Source: Pseudomonadota bacterium | GTDB lineage: Bacteria; Pseudomonadota; Alphaproteobacteria; Rhizobiales; Devosiaceae | Direction: 5' to 3' | DNA length: 14,045 bases | NCBI GenBank assembly: GCA_023430705.1 | Contig: JAEYZJ010000287.1 | Coordinates: 1-14,045 of the forward strand | In this document: positions 6,330 to 13,526 of the stretch, piece after piece | How the letters are laid out: every line of letters starts with the position of its first letter | Numbering within the stretch: the first letter of the stretch is position 1 | Notes under the pieces: model-generated | Told to the model about the DNA's origin: nothing | The model's input: the letters and a program-made list of their open reading frames with translations, nothing else | Database searches by the model: none | Position numbers and translations under genes: made by a program

Positions 6330-6646
6330 CAATTTCCTCGGGTTGATCGATGGTAGGGAAAGGCTGTGAGCTCTGGTCCACGCGGCATGTGCCTGGGCAG
6401 AGCTGGACGATCGATGGCCAGCGTCAGTCCTCCCGGCAGCATGACCGCGAAGTCGAGGCGCATCAACGGCGTACCGTCGACGGCGGGGTGATGCATGTTC
6501 TCAGGTGGACTCCCCGATCGCGACGCACATGTGTGGCTGAACCAGCCCGCCACGTCCAGCCGGACGTGAGAGTGCCCGTCGCTCGCAACCGCGACCGGTC
6601 GAAAGGCGCCTGGCCCTTCGTTCATCGTCGCGTCATGCGGGTGGTG

Positions 6647-6686
6647 AAACAAAGAGGGCCACGAACCATCTCTGGTTCGTGGCCCT
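6647..6686 (-). terminator. strong intrinsic terminator pointing left, without an obvious gene
   Basis: AGGGCCACGAACCA (6655-6668), loop TCTC, and its perfect complement (6673-6686) make a 14-bp stem. On the minus strand it is followed by CTTTGTTTC, a T-rich tail; on the plus strand no T-run follows. It therefore ends leftward transcription. The only gene to its right for 1.7 kb is amn, which points away. Confidence 0.75.
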
Positions 6687-6820
6687 GAAGAGTCACCCGC
6701 CGCACTGTTGAGGGCTTGGGGGCAGCGGGGGCAACTCCTCGCTGTTCACCGGTGCATGGGTCGTTTGCAGTATTCCAGTGAACTGCCCTTAAGATGGGGC
6801 ACGGAGACGGGAGAAACACC
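6655..6820 (-). ncRNA. candidate structured small RNA, 6S-like shape
   Basis: Minus-strand transcript ending at the strong terminator. A possible closing stem pairs TTCTCCCGTC (6806-6815) with GGCGGGTGAC (6692-6701), eight pairs around one mismatch. Inside, GGGCA+GTTCACTGG (6775-6788) pairs with CCGGTGAAC (6744-6752) and TGCCC (6729-6733), with a 10-base bulge. Unpaired strands lie between the two helices. This rod with a central bubble is like 6S RNA, but I cannot confirm homology. G-U pairs in both helices favour the minus strand, since the plus-strand copies would be C-A mismatches. No clear promoter was recognised; the 5' end is approximate. Confidence 0.35.
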
Positions 6821-6829
6821 CCCTTCACC

Positions 6830-6850
6830 TGAACTTGAACTGTGTGAACT
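6830..6850 (+). repeat. three TGAACT direct repeats upstream of amn
   Basis: TGAACT at 6830-6835, 6836-6841 and 6845-6850, about 95 bases before the amn start and just upstream of the candidate minus-strand RNA. It may be an operator for either direction. Simple repeats of this size can arise by chance. Confidence 0.3.
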
Positions 6851-6943
6851 GACGGTAAGGTCCGCGGATTGCCCTGGACACCCCACTCACCTAAGGATGG
6901 CCTGCAAAGCGGTGCTTCCACCCGCGCTGCCAACGAGAAGAGC

Positions 6944-8419
6944 ATGGACACGATCACGCCCGCCCCGATGCCGCAGAAGGCATTCACCGAACCCAACGCT
7001 GCCTGGGCCTACGTCGCCGAGATCTATCATCGCAACACTGGCTTCATCCGCGAGCAGCTGCTTGCGCTGACGCGCGGTCAGGTGCCGAAGGGCCGCGTTC
7101 GCGCCTTCTACCCCGAGGTGCAGGTCACCTCGCGCAGCTACGGCAAGACCACGAGCACCCTGCCCTACGGCTATCTCCACACCCCGGGCATCTATCGCAC
7201 CACCGTGACGGCGCCGGACCTGTTCAAGTCGTACCTCATCGAGCAGTTCGACGTGATCCTGCGCAACCATGGCGGCGCCATCGAGATCGGGGAGTCCTCG
7301 ACCCGCATCCCGTTGCACTTCGCCATTCCGGCCACCGAACGCATCGACGGCGAGGCCCTCAACGCGCTGCCGATTCCGCTGCGCGACCTGTTCGACGTGC
7401 CCGACCTGCAGGACACCGACGACGAGATTGCCAACGGCACCTTCGTGCCGCCGTCGGGCGGGCCCTATCCGCTGGCCCACTTCACCGCGCCGCGCGTCGA
7501 CTATTCGCTGCAGCGGCTTGCGCACTACACCGGCACCGAGCCCGACCACTTCCAGAATTTCGTGATCTTCACCAACTACGGCTTCTACATGGACGAGTTC
7601 GCCCGTGTGGCGGAGCAGTACATGGCCGAGGGTCATCCCGAATACGAGAGCTTCGTCGAGCCGGGCGGCTTCACGACCCGGAACAGCCGTCTGGGCGGTG
7701 GCAGCACCGGCGTTCGCGCCACCCGCATTCCGCAGATGCCGGCATTGCACCTGACCATGCCGAAGAACCGCGGCATCACCATCGTCAATATCGGCGTCGG
7801 CCCCTCCAACGCCAAGACGATCACCGACCATATCGCCGTGCTGCGTCCGCATGCCTGGATCATGCTCGGGCACTGCGCCGGCCTCCGCAACAGCCAGGAA
7901 CTGGGTGACTACGTCCTCGCCCACGCCTATCTGCGAGAGGACCACGTACTCGACGCCGACCTGCCGGTGACGGTGCCGATCCCGGCTCTCGCCGAAGTGC
8001 AGGTGGCGCTCGAACAGGCGGTAGCCGAGATCACCCACCTCCACGGCATCGAGACCAAGCGCATCATGCGCACCGGCACGGTCGCGACGTTCGACAACCG
8101 GAACTGGGAGCTGCGCGACCAGGCCGAGATCACCCGCCAGCTGTCGCAGAGCCGCGCCGTCGCCCTCGACATGGAATCGGCCACCATTGCCGCCAACGGC
8201 TTCCGCTTCCGCGTCCCCTACGGCACCCTGCTCTGCGTGTCGGACAAGCCGCTGCACGGCGAGCTGAAGCTACCCGGCATGGCATCGGACTTCTATCGCA
8301 CGCAGGTGACCCGGCATTTCCAGATCGGGCTGCGGGCCATGGAGATCCTGAGGGATCAGCCGGCCGAGCGGCTGCACTCGCGCAAGCTCAGGAGCTTTGC
8401 GGAGACGGCGTTCCAGTGA
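6944..8419 (+). CDS. amn: AMP nucleosidase
   Basis: 491 residues, close to the 484 of E. coli Amn. The enzyme hydrolyses AMP to adenine and ribose 5-phosphate in the cytoplasm and adjusts the adenylate pool. The N-terminal regulatory domain (about 1-175) contains family text such as RAFYPEVQVTSRSYG (53-67) and YRTTVTAPDLFKSYLIEQF (84-102). The C-terminal nucleoside-phosphorylase-type domain has VNIGVGPSNAKTITDHIAVLRPHAWIMLGHCAGLRNSQ (281-318) and VALDMESATIAANGFRFRVPYGTLLCVSDKPLHGE (406-440), with Glu411 in DMES at the ribose-binding position and Asp434 in SDKP at the base-binding position. I chose ATG 6944 (weak GAGAAG before it) because conserved text begins soon after; an in-frame TTG at 6869 would add 25 unlike residues. 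A long structured leader precedes it. Confidence 0.95.
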   Translation: MDTITPAPMPQKAFTEPNAAWAYVAEIYHRNTGFIREQLLALTRGQVPKGRVRAFYPEVQVTSRSYGKTTSTLPYGYLHTPGIYRTTVTAPDLFKSYLIEQFDVILRNHGGAIEIGESSTRIPLHFAIPATERIDGEALNALPIPLRDLFDVPDLQDTDDEIANGTFVPPSGGPYPLAHFTAPRVDYSLQRLAHYTGTEPDHFQNFVIFTNYGFYMDEFARVAEQYMAEGHPEYESFVEPGGFTTRNSRLGGGSTGVRATRIPQMPALHLTMPKNRGITIVNIGVGPSNAKTITDHIAVLRPHAWIMLGHCAGLRNSQELGDYVLAHAYLREDHVLDADLPVTVPIPALAEVQVALEQAVAEITHLHGIETKRIMRTGTVATFDNRNWELRDQAEITRQLSQSRAVALDMESATIAANGFRFRVPYGTLLCVSDKPLHGELKLPGMASDFYRTQVTRHFQIGLRAMEILRDQPAERLHSRKLRSFAETAFQ

Positions 8420-8524
8420 GCGAGGCGCCGGAACTCCCCTTGCCGGCGGCCGCATCACTACAGGGGGCTGTACTCCGGGCCTCGTTGCAGTCCACGCCGT
8501 CGGGCGGCAGTTCCAGCCGTCTGG

Positions 8525-8553
8525 TTGTTGCAATCGGCCCGGCGTACCATATC
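8525..8553 (+). promoter_or_regulatory. possible promoter of the MNT/HEPN pair
   Basis: TTGTTG (8525-8530), 17-base spacer, CATATC (8548-8553). Transcription would begin near 8560, directly before the AAGGAG at 8561-8566, so the leader would be very short. The 153-bp gap after amn shows no terminator. Confidence 0.3.
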
Positions 8554-8572
8554 CTGGGAGAAGGAGACCAAG

Positions 8573-8863
8573 ATGCGCCCGTCCGAGGTGTTGGAACAGA
8601 ACAGACAGCTGATCCGCGAGATGGTTGCGAACCGTCGCGCAGCGAATCCTCGCGTCTTCGGTTCGGTTCTTTACGGAACGGACGCTGAGGGCAGCGACAT
8701 CGACATCGTGGTCGATCTTCTGCCGGAAGCCACATTGTTCGATCTCGGCGGCTTGCAGGTCGAACTTGAAGAGGCGCTTGGCGTGCGCGTCGACGTTGTC
8801 ACCTCGTCCGGCCTGCACAGGTTCATCCGAGACAAGGTCCTGAACGAGGCGCTGCCCGTATGA
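8573..8863 (+). CDS. MNT-domain nucleotidyltransferase, antitoxin of a HEPN/MNT pair
   Basis: 96 residues of the minimal nucleotidyltransferase (MNT, MntA-like) family. The GSX10DXD signature is complete: Gly30-Ser31, then Asp42 and Asp44 in GSDIDIVVDL, with a third acidic residue, Asp74, in RVDVVT. Characterised partners of this family inactivate the HEPN toxin by transferring AMP to a tyrosine next to its RNase motif. AAGGAG six bases before the ATG at 8573 supports the start. The stop overlaps the start of the HEPN gene (ATGA at 8860-8863), the usual arrangement of this module. All catalytic residues are present, so the enzyme looks functional even though its partner gene is broken. Confidence 0.9.
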   Translation: MRPSEVLEQNRQLIREMVANRRAANPRVFGSVLYGTDAEGSDIDIVVDLLPEATLFDLGGLQVELEEALGVRVDVVTSSGLHRFIRDKVLNEALPV

Positions 8864-9231
8864 TCAATGAAAGGGTGGCGCTGAACCTCGACGATATGAA
8901 AGTCGCAGCGGGGGACGCCATCTAATTCATCGACGGAATCAGCGAGCAGAACTTTCTCGCTTCACCGCAGCTGCAGAAGGCATGCAGCATGTGCCTTGTG
9001 ATCATTGGCGAAGCCGCGGCTCGCATCGAGCAGACATCGCCCGAGTTCATCGCATCCCACCGGGACTGGCCGTGGAAGGAAATCCGCGGGCTGCGCAACA
9101 TTGTCGTCCACGACTACGCGAGCCTCGAGATGCGCCGCGTGTGGCTGACGATCAACGCTGCACTCCCAGACTTGCTCGCGAGGATCGAGGCGCTTGGCGA
9201 GCTCGACCCCCGGCTATGGCCGAGGGACTGA
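8860..9231 (+). pseudogene. HEPN (HepT, DUF86) toxin gene interrupted by an in-frame TAA
   Basis: Read from ATG 8860, the frame gives 21 residues (MINERVALNLDDMKVAAGDAI), then TAA at 8923-8925, then continues open to TGA at 9231, 124 codons in all. Both sides match one HepT/DUF86 protein, so this is a single nonsense change, not a frameshift. Downstream, MCLVIIGEAAARIEQTSPEF (44-63), DWPWKEIRGLRN (69-80) and the RX4HXY RNase motif Arg79-His84-Tyr86 are intact. Tyr86 is the place where the MNT partner would add AMP. A shortened 80-residue product could restart at ATG 8989, which has GAAGG eight bases upstream, but it would lack the first helices of the HEPN bundle. The loss would leave the antitoxin without its toxin. 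A sequencing error is the other explanation. Confidence 0.88.
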
Positions 9232-9234
9232 CCC

Positions 9235-9525
9235 TCATACCGGCACGTAGTCGATCTCGAGGAACCGCTCCACCTCGCGCTCCCAGCGGTCCTTGACGAA
9301 CTTCACGTGCTTGGGGTGCTCGTTGTAGGCGTCGTAGGCTGCCTGGTCAGCGAACTCCATCGAGAAGCCGAACTCGTAGTCGTTCTTCTTGCTGACCTGG
9401 CGGAGCTGCTCGAACTTCTCGACGCCGGGAATTTCGGTGAGCACCTGCGCATCGCGCAGGAAGGCCTTCTCCTGCAACGACCCGGGGGCATGCTTGAGGT
9501 TGAAGACGACGGTGTGCCGGATCAT
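9235..9525 (-). CDS. Dabb (stress-responsive alpha/beta barrel) domain protein
   Basis: 96 residues covering one complete Dabb domain: IRHTVVFNLK (2-11) as the first strand, EIPGVEKFEQLRQVSKKNDYEFGFSMEFADQAAYDAYNEHPKHVKFVKD (31-79) as the central and most conserved part, and a final VERFLEIDYVPV strand. Dabb proteins are small dimeric ferredoxin-fold barrels, some induced by stress, some acting as cyclases; the function here is unknown. Its ATG overlaps the maeB stop by four bases (ATGA at 9522-9525), with GAGAGG before it inside maeB, so it is probably translated from the maeB mRNA by coupling. It is convergent with the HEPN gene, with three bases between stops. Confidence 0.9.
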   Translation of the reverse strand: MIRHTVVFNLKHAPGSLQEKAFLRDAQVLTEIPGVEKFEQLRQVSKKNDYEFGFSMEFADQAAYDAYNEHPKHVKFVKDRWEREVERFLEIDYVPV

Positions 9526-11819
9526 GCGGCCCTCTCTCCCAACGCTACCGCTTCACTGGCGGCTATTGCCGTCATATTGACGATTCCGCGGCTGGTGGTC
9601 GAGGGGGCCAGAATGTGCGCAGGCGCACGCGGACCCATCAGGATGGGGCCGACGGCCAGTGCGTTGTTCATTTCCTTGAGCAGCGTCATCGAAAGGTTGG
9701 CGCTGTCGAGGTTGGGGAACAGCAGCAGGTTCGCCTCGCCCTTCAGCACCGAGTCCGGAATGTAGCGACTGCGCAACTCGTCGTTCAGCGCCAGGTCGCC
9801 CTGCATCTCGCCCTCGAGGATCATGTCGGGCGCCACCGCCATCAGCTTGCGATAGGCCTCGCGCATCTTGAAGGCGGTGTCGCCGTCGCGGGATCCGAAG
9901 TTGGAGTAGCTCAGCAGTGCTGCCCGCGCCTCGATGTTGAAGCGTCTGAGATGGTCGCGCGCCTGGAGCGCAATCGAGACCAGCTCGTCCGGCGTGGGGT
10001 CCATGTTCACGTAGGTGTCGGCGAGGAAGAACACGCCCTTGGGCATGATCAGCATGGAGAGGGCAGCCGCCTCCTTCACCCCGTCCTGCAGCCCGATGAT
10101 GGAGCGGATGTCGCGCACATGCTTGATGTAGCGGCCCTGGAAGCCGCAGAGCATGGCGTCGGCGTCGCCGCGCTTCACCGACAGCGCAGCGATCACCGTG
10201 GTGTTGGTGCGAACGATCGTCCGGGCGATGTCGGGCGTCACGCCGCTGCGTCCGACCAGCGAGTGGAAGAGCTCGACATAGTCGCGATAGCGCGGATCGT
10301 CCTCGGGGTTCACCACCTCGAAGTCGCGGCCCGGCCGGATGCTCAGGCCGAACCGCTGCAGCCGGCTCTCGATCACCTGCGGGCGTCCGATCAGGATCGG
10401 TTGCGCCATCCGCTCTTCGATCAGCACCTGGGCCGCGCGCAGCACCCGCTCGTCCTCACCGTCGGAGAAGGCGACCCGCTTGGCCTGCCCGACCACCCGG
10501 TCGATCACCGGCTTCATCACCAGCCCGGAGCGGAAGACGAAGCGGTTGAGGCTGTCCTGGTAGGCCTGGAAGTCCGTGATCGGGCGTTTCGCCACCCCCG
10601 AGTCCATCGCAGCCCGCGCCACCGCCGGCGCGATACGCAGAATCAGGCGCTGGTCGAACGGGTTCGGGATGATGTGGTCGGGGCCATAGACGGCCGGCTG
10701 CCCGGACTGCGACACCTCGAGGCCCGGATCGTGCGCCAGCCGCGCGATCGCCGTTGCCGCCGCGAGCTTCATCTCCTCGTTGATCGTGGTCGCACCCGCG
10801 TCGAGCGCGCCGCGGAAGATGAACGGGAAGCAGAGCACGTTGTTGACCTGGTTCGGATAGTCCGACCGGCCTGTGCACACCATTGCGTCCGGTCGCAGCT
10901 CCCTCGCTACCTCAGGCATGATCTCGGGGTTGGGATTGGCAAGCGCGAGGATGAGCGGCTTGGACGCCATCTTCATCAGCATCTCGGGCCGCAGCGCCCC
11001 TGCCGCGGACAACCCCAGGAATATGTCGGCGCCCTCGATCACTTCCTCGAGCGATGCCGCCTCGCTGTCCTGGCGGCAGAACTTGCTGCGCCACTTGTCG
11101 TTGACGTCGTTGCGCCGATAGGTCAGCAGCCCGTCCTTGTCGGCGACCCAGATGTTCTCGAGCCTCGCGCCCAGGGCCAGCAGGATGTTGAGACAGGCAA
11201 TCGCTGCAGCGCCAGCTCCCGACGTGCAGATCTTGACGTCCTCGATCTTCTTGCCGGCCAGCTCCAGCCCGTTCAGCACCGCCGCGCCAACAATGATCGC
11301 CGTGCCGTGCTGATCGTCGTGGAAGACCGGAATCTTCATGCGCTCGCGCAGCGCTTCCTCGATGGCGAAGCACTCGGGGGCCTTGATGTCCTCGAGGTTG
11401 ATGCCCCCGAAGGTCGGCTCCAGGGGCCGCACCACCTCGATGAACTTCTGCGGATCGGTCTCGTCGACCTCGATGTCGAACACATCGATGCCGGCGAACT
11501 TCTTGAACAGGACCGCCTTGCCCTCCATCACGGGCTTGGACGCCAGCGCGCCGATATTGCCGAGACCGAGCACCGCGGTGCCGTTGGAGATCACCGCCAC
11601 GAGGTTGCCGCGCGAGGTGTACTTGGTCACCGCCTCCGGATCGCCCGCGATCTCCTCGCACGGCGCCGCGACGCCCGGGGAATAGGCCAGCGACAGGTCG
11701 CGCTGGTTGCCCAGCGGCTTGGTCGCTTGAATCTCGAGCTTGCCGGGCTTTGGATACTGGTGGAAATGCAGCGCCGCCTCGCGCAGCGCCTTCTTCTGCT
11801 CAGTCATATCGCCCGACAT
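9522..11819 (-). CDS. maeB: NADP-type malic enzyme with phosphotransacetylase-like C-terminus
   Basis: 765 residues, the size of hybrid MaeB enzymes. It converts malate to pyruvate and CO2 with reduction of NAD(P), supplying pyruvate and reducing power during growth on C4 acids. The malic domain shows SLAYSPGVAAPCEEI (43-57, Tyr46 catalytic), EGKAVLFKKFAGIDVFDIEVDE (99-120, Lys101 likely the base), FGGINLEDIKAPECF (137-151, metal-binding Glu143/Asp144), PVFHDDQHGTAIIV (164-177) and the Rossmann loop TSGAGAAAIA (199-208). From about 430 a phosphotransacetylase-like domain follows, which in characterised relatives is non-catalytic and mediates acetyl-CoA inhibition and oligomerisation. GGAGG five bases before ATG 11819 supports the start. 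NADP preference is inferred from the family. It lies 67 bases after the EAL gene and is coupled to the Dabb gene. Confidence 0.95.
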   Translation of the reverse strand: MSGDMTEQKKALREAALHFHQYPKPGKLEIQATKPLGNQRDLSLAYSPGVAAPCEEIAGDPEAVTKYTSRGNLVAVISNGTAVLGLGNIGALASKPVMEGKAVLFKKFAGIDVFDIEVDETDPQKFIEVVRPLEPTFGGINLEDIKAPECFAIEEALRERMKIPVFHDDQHGTAIIVGAAVLNGLELAGKKIEDVKICTSGAGAAAIACLNILLALGARLENIWVADKDGLLTYRRNDVNDKWRSKFCRQDSEAASLEEVIEGADIFLGLSAAGALRPEMLMKMASKPLILALANPNPEIMPEVARELRPDAMVCTGRSDYPNQVNNVLCFPFIFRGALDAGATTINEEMKLAAATAIARLAHDPGLEVSQSGQPAVYGPDHIIPNPFDQRLILRIAPAVARAAMDSGVAKRPITDFQAYQDSLNRFVFRSGLVMKPVIDRVVGQAKRVAFSDGEDERVLRAAQVLIEERMAQPILIGRPQVIESRLQRFGLSIRPGRDFEVVNPEDDPRYRDYVELFHSLVGRSGVTPDIARTIVRTNTTVIAALSVKRGDADAMLCGFQGRYIKHVRDIRSIIGLQDGVKEAAALSMLIMPKGVFFLADTYVNMDPTPDELVSIALQARDHLRRFNIEARAALLSYSNFGSRDGDTAFKMREAYRKLMAVAPDMILEGEMQGDLALNDELRSRYIPDSVLKGEANLLLFPNLDSANLSMTLLKEMNNALAVGPILMGPRAPAHILAPSTTSRGIVNMTAIAASEAVALGERAA

Positions 11820-11886
11820 AGAACCCTCCGGAAATCGACTGTGTGAGTGCCACTAATCGCGGAGGTTGAAAAGTACGATCAGCGCC

Positions 11887-13491
11887 TCAGGCCGCGGCCA
11901 CCTGTTCAGCGGTCTGCGGCGCCGCCGCTTCTACCTTGCCGCTGCCGTTGAGCGCCCGCGCCAGTTCCTTGAACGCGGTCGCCTTGAGCGCGGGGGCGAA
12001 CAGGTAACCCTGCGCGTGCACGACGCCGCGGCTGCGGAGGTAGAGCGCCTGCGCCTCCGTTTCGACGCCCTCCGCCACTACATCCGTGCCGAGGTCGCGT
12101 GCCATCGCGATCAGCCCGTCGAGTACCGGCACATGCTCGGTCTCCGCCTTCACCATGTCCACGAACACCCGGTCGATCTTGACGATATCCACCCCGAGCG
12201 TCTGCAGGTAGGCGAGGTTGGAGTGTCCGGTGCCCGTATCGTCCATGGCGATGCGACAGCCCATGGCATGGAGCCCTGCCACCACGCTCTGCGCCTGCTG
12301 CATTTTCTGGATCGGTTTGCGCTCCGTCACCTCGAACACCAGCTGGCGGAACGAGATCGCGGAGCTGGCGAAGATCGTGTGCACGTCGTCGACGATGTTG
12401 CCGTCGCGGAAATGCCCCTCGAACAGGTTGATCGAGATCTTGAGCTCGGGCATCTCGTGGCAGAGGCCTTCGAGATCCGCTCGCACCTGCTGCATCAGGC
12501 TGACCGTCATCGGCAGCGCCAGGCCGGTCACCTCGGCATAGTCGATGAAGGCGCCCGGCGGCACGATCTCGCCATTCCGCTTCTCCCAGCGGCACAGCAC
12601 CTCGCAACCGGCCAGCGCACCGGTGCGCAGGTTGATGACCGGCTGGTAGTAGGGCTTCAGTTCCCCCGCAGCTATGGCGCGTTCGAGATCGAATGCCGGC
12701 AGCTCCGAGCGCCGAACGTACTGCAGCGCCAGGACGAGGAACGCCCCCGCCATCAGGGCGGCAACGATCGTGAAGGTCGCATCGAGATCCCCGTAGCCGG
12801 CTCGCACCATGGCGAACGGCACCGCCGCCGTCACCCGGATCGGCAGTTCGCCGGCAAAGCTCTCGGCAACGACCACGTCGGCCGTGCTCAACTGCTCGAA
12901 TGGCTTGGGGTCGCCCGCAGTGACCACTTCGGTGCCGTCCGTGAGGGCCACCCGCAGCATCGAGGTCGGCTTGAGCCCGCTCAGCAGGCTCGATGTCTCC
13001 GCCGCCAGCACCGGCACGAAGGCCGAGACCTTGCGTGCGGTGCCGAAGGCCTGCGTCACCTTCAGCGCCGGCACGCGCAGTTCGGCGTAGTGGACCACCT
13101 CTATGGTCTCGGTGTGGTTGGGAACCGTCAGCGGCCTGGTCAGCGGAGCGTACTTCACGTCCTTGCCGATGGCGTCGCAGTACTGCACGCCGTCACCGTT
13201 CTCGACGAGGACCTGCTTGAGGTAGAGGCTCTGCTCCATCTGACGATGGACGTTGGCGATGAAGCTGGGGGTGCACAGCGACGGACTGTCCGCCAGCACC
13301 CGCCGCAAGCCCGCGATCGCCTCGTAGGCAGCGGCCTGGACGCGGGAGGCCACCGCATCGACCGATTCCTGCAGTTCGGCCCGCTCCCGGGCCCGCACGT
13401 AGGAATCGAGCACGAAGTCCACCGCCAGCACCGGCAGGAACGCCGCGATGGCCGCAAGCAGCATCAGTGCATGCGAATACTTGGACTTCAC
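11887..13491 (-). CDS. EAL-domain c-di-GMP phosphodiesterase with CSS-like periplasmic domain
   Basis: 534 residues. TM helices at about 8-28 and 239-258 enclose a periplasmic domain (29-238), followed by a cytoplasmic EAL domain (about 266-512). The periplasmic part resembles the CSS sensor of redox-regulated phosphodiesterases: Cys73 in LCTPSFI and Cys105 in GVQYCDAIG stand where the disulfide pair is expected, but the second Cys is followed by DA, not SS. The EAL domain keeps the catalytic set: EVL (Glu297), Asn355 in SINL, FEVTE (386-390), Asp417-Asp418, Lys438 in VKIDR, Glu474 in AEGVE, Gln494 in QGY; the DDFG motif reads DDTG. It is thus probably active on c-di-GMP. The start is GTG at 13491, the first possible start after an in-frame TAG; an ATG ten codons in is an alternative. 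A CtrA-like promoter lies just upstream. Confidence 0.92.
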   Translation of the reverse strand: MKSKYSHALMLLAAIAAFLPVLAVDFVLDSYVRARERAELQESVDAVASRVQAAAYEAIAGLRRVLADSPSLCTPSFIANVHRQMEQSLYLKQVLVENGDGVQYCDAIGKDVKYAPLTRPLTVPNHTETIEVVHYAELRVPALKVTQAFGTARKVSAFVPVLAAETSSLLSGLKPTSMLRVALTDGTEVVTAGDPKPFEQLSTADVVVAESFAGELPIRVTAAVPFAMVRAGYGDLDATFTIVAALMAGAFLVLALQYVRRSELPAFDLERAIAAGELKPYYQPVINLRTGALAGCEVLCRWEKRNGEIVPPGAFIDYAEVTGLALPMTVSLMQQVRADLEGLCHEMPELKISINLFEGHFRDGNIVDDVHTIFASSAISFRQLVFEVTERKPIQKMQQAQSVVAGLHAMGCRIAMDDTGTGHSNLAYLQTLGVDIVKIDRVFVDMVKAETEHVPVLDGLIAMARDLGTDVVAEGVETEAQALYLRSRGVVHAQGYLFAPALKATAFKELARALNGSGKVEAAAPQTAEQVAAA

Positions 13492-13511
13492 GCCGAATCC
13501 GCCCCCAAACC

Positions 13512-13526
13512 AGGCAATATCTGCCT
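13512..13526. repeat. small inverted repeat over the EAL gene -10 region
   Basis: AGGCA-ATATC-TGCCT, five perfect pairs. It spans the proposed -10 (13516-13521) and could be a repressor site or a chance match. Confidence 0.25.

Larger units (their letters stand above)
6330..6943. other. 614-bp region without a recognised protein gene
   Basis: It lies between DUF1993 (minus) and amn (plus). From left to right: a weak 98-108-codon minus-strand frame up to about 6652 that I do not accept as a gene; a 7-bp hairpin CACGTCC-AGCC-GGACGTG (6551-6568); a strong leftward terminator (6647-6686); a rod-like folding region (6692-6815) read as a candidate minus-strand RNA; three TGAACT repeats (6830-6850); and the amn leader. 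No transposon ends, tRNA or CRISPR repeats were seen. Confidence 0.6.

Noticed and set aside
6329..6652. Minus-strand frame of about 98-108 codons ending in TGATG over the DUF1993 start
   Set aside because: The stop/start overlap hints at coupling, but there is no ribosome binding site, third-position G/C is only about 68%, no family is recognised, and a terminator lies just before its start. A decayed gene is possible.
6784..6862. TPP-riboswitch-like text before amn (GGGG, then ACCCCCTTCACCTGA)
   Set aside because: The conserved CTGAGA and GCGTAGGGA segments are absent, and amn is not a thiamine gene.
8420..8572. Possible terminator or repeat in the gap after amn
   Set aside because: Only a 5-bp GCCGG/CCGGC match and no T-run were found; not enough for a call.
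8416..8688. 90-codon plus-strand frame running from the amn end into the MNT gene
   Set aside because: It overlaps the MNT gene in another frame, and the MNT gene has a clear ribosome binding site and catalytic motif.
9615..11846. 743-codon open frame on the plus strand opposite maeB
   Set aside because: It mirrors maeB over nearly its whole length, is rich in Arg/His/Ala as expected of a high-GC shadow frame, and has no family-like sequence; maeB itself is unmistakable.
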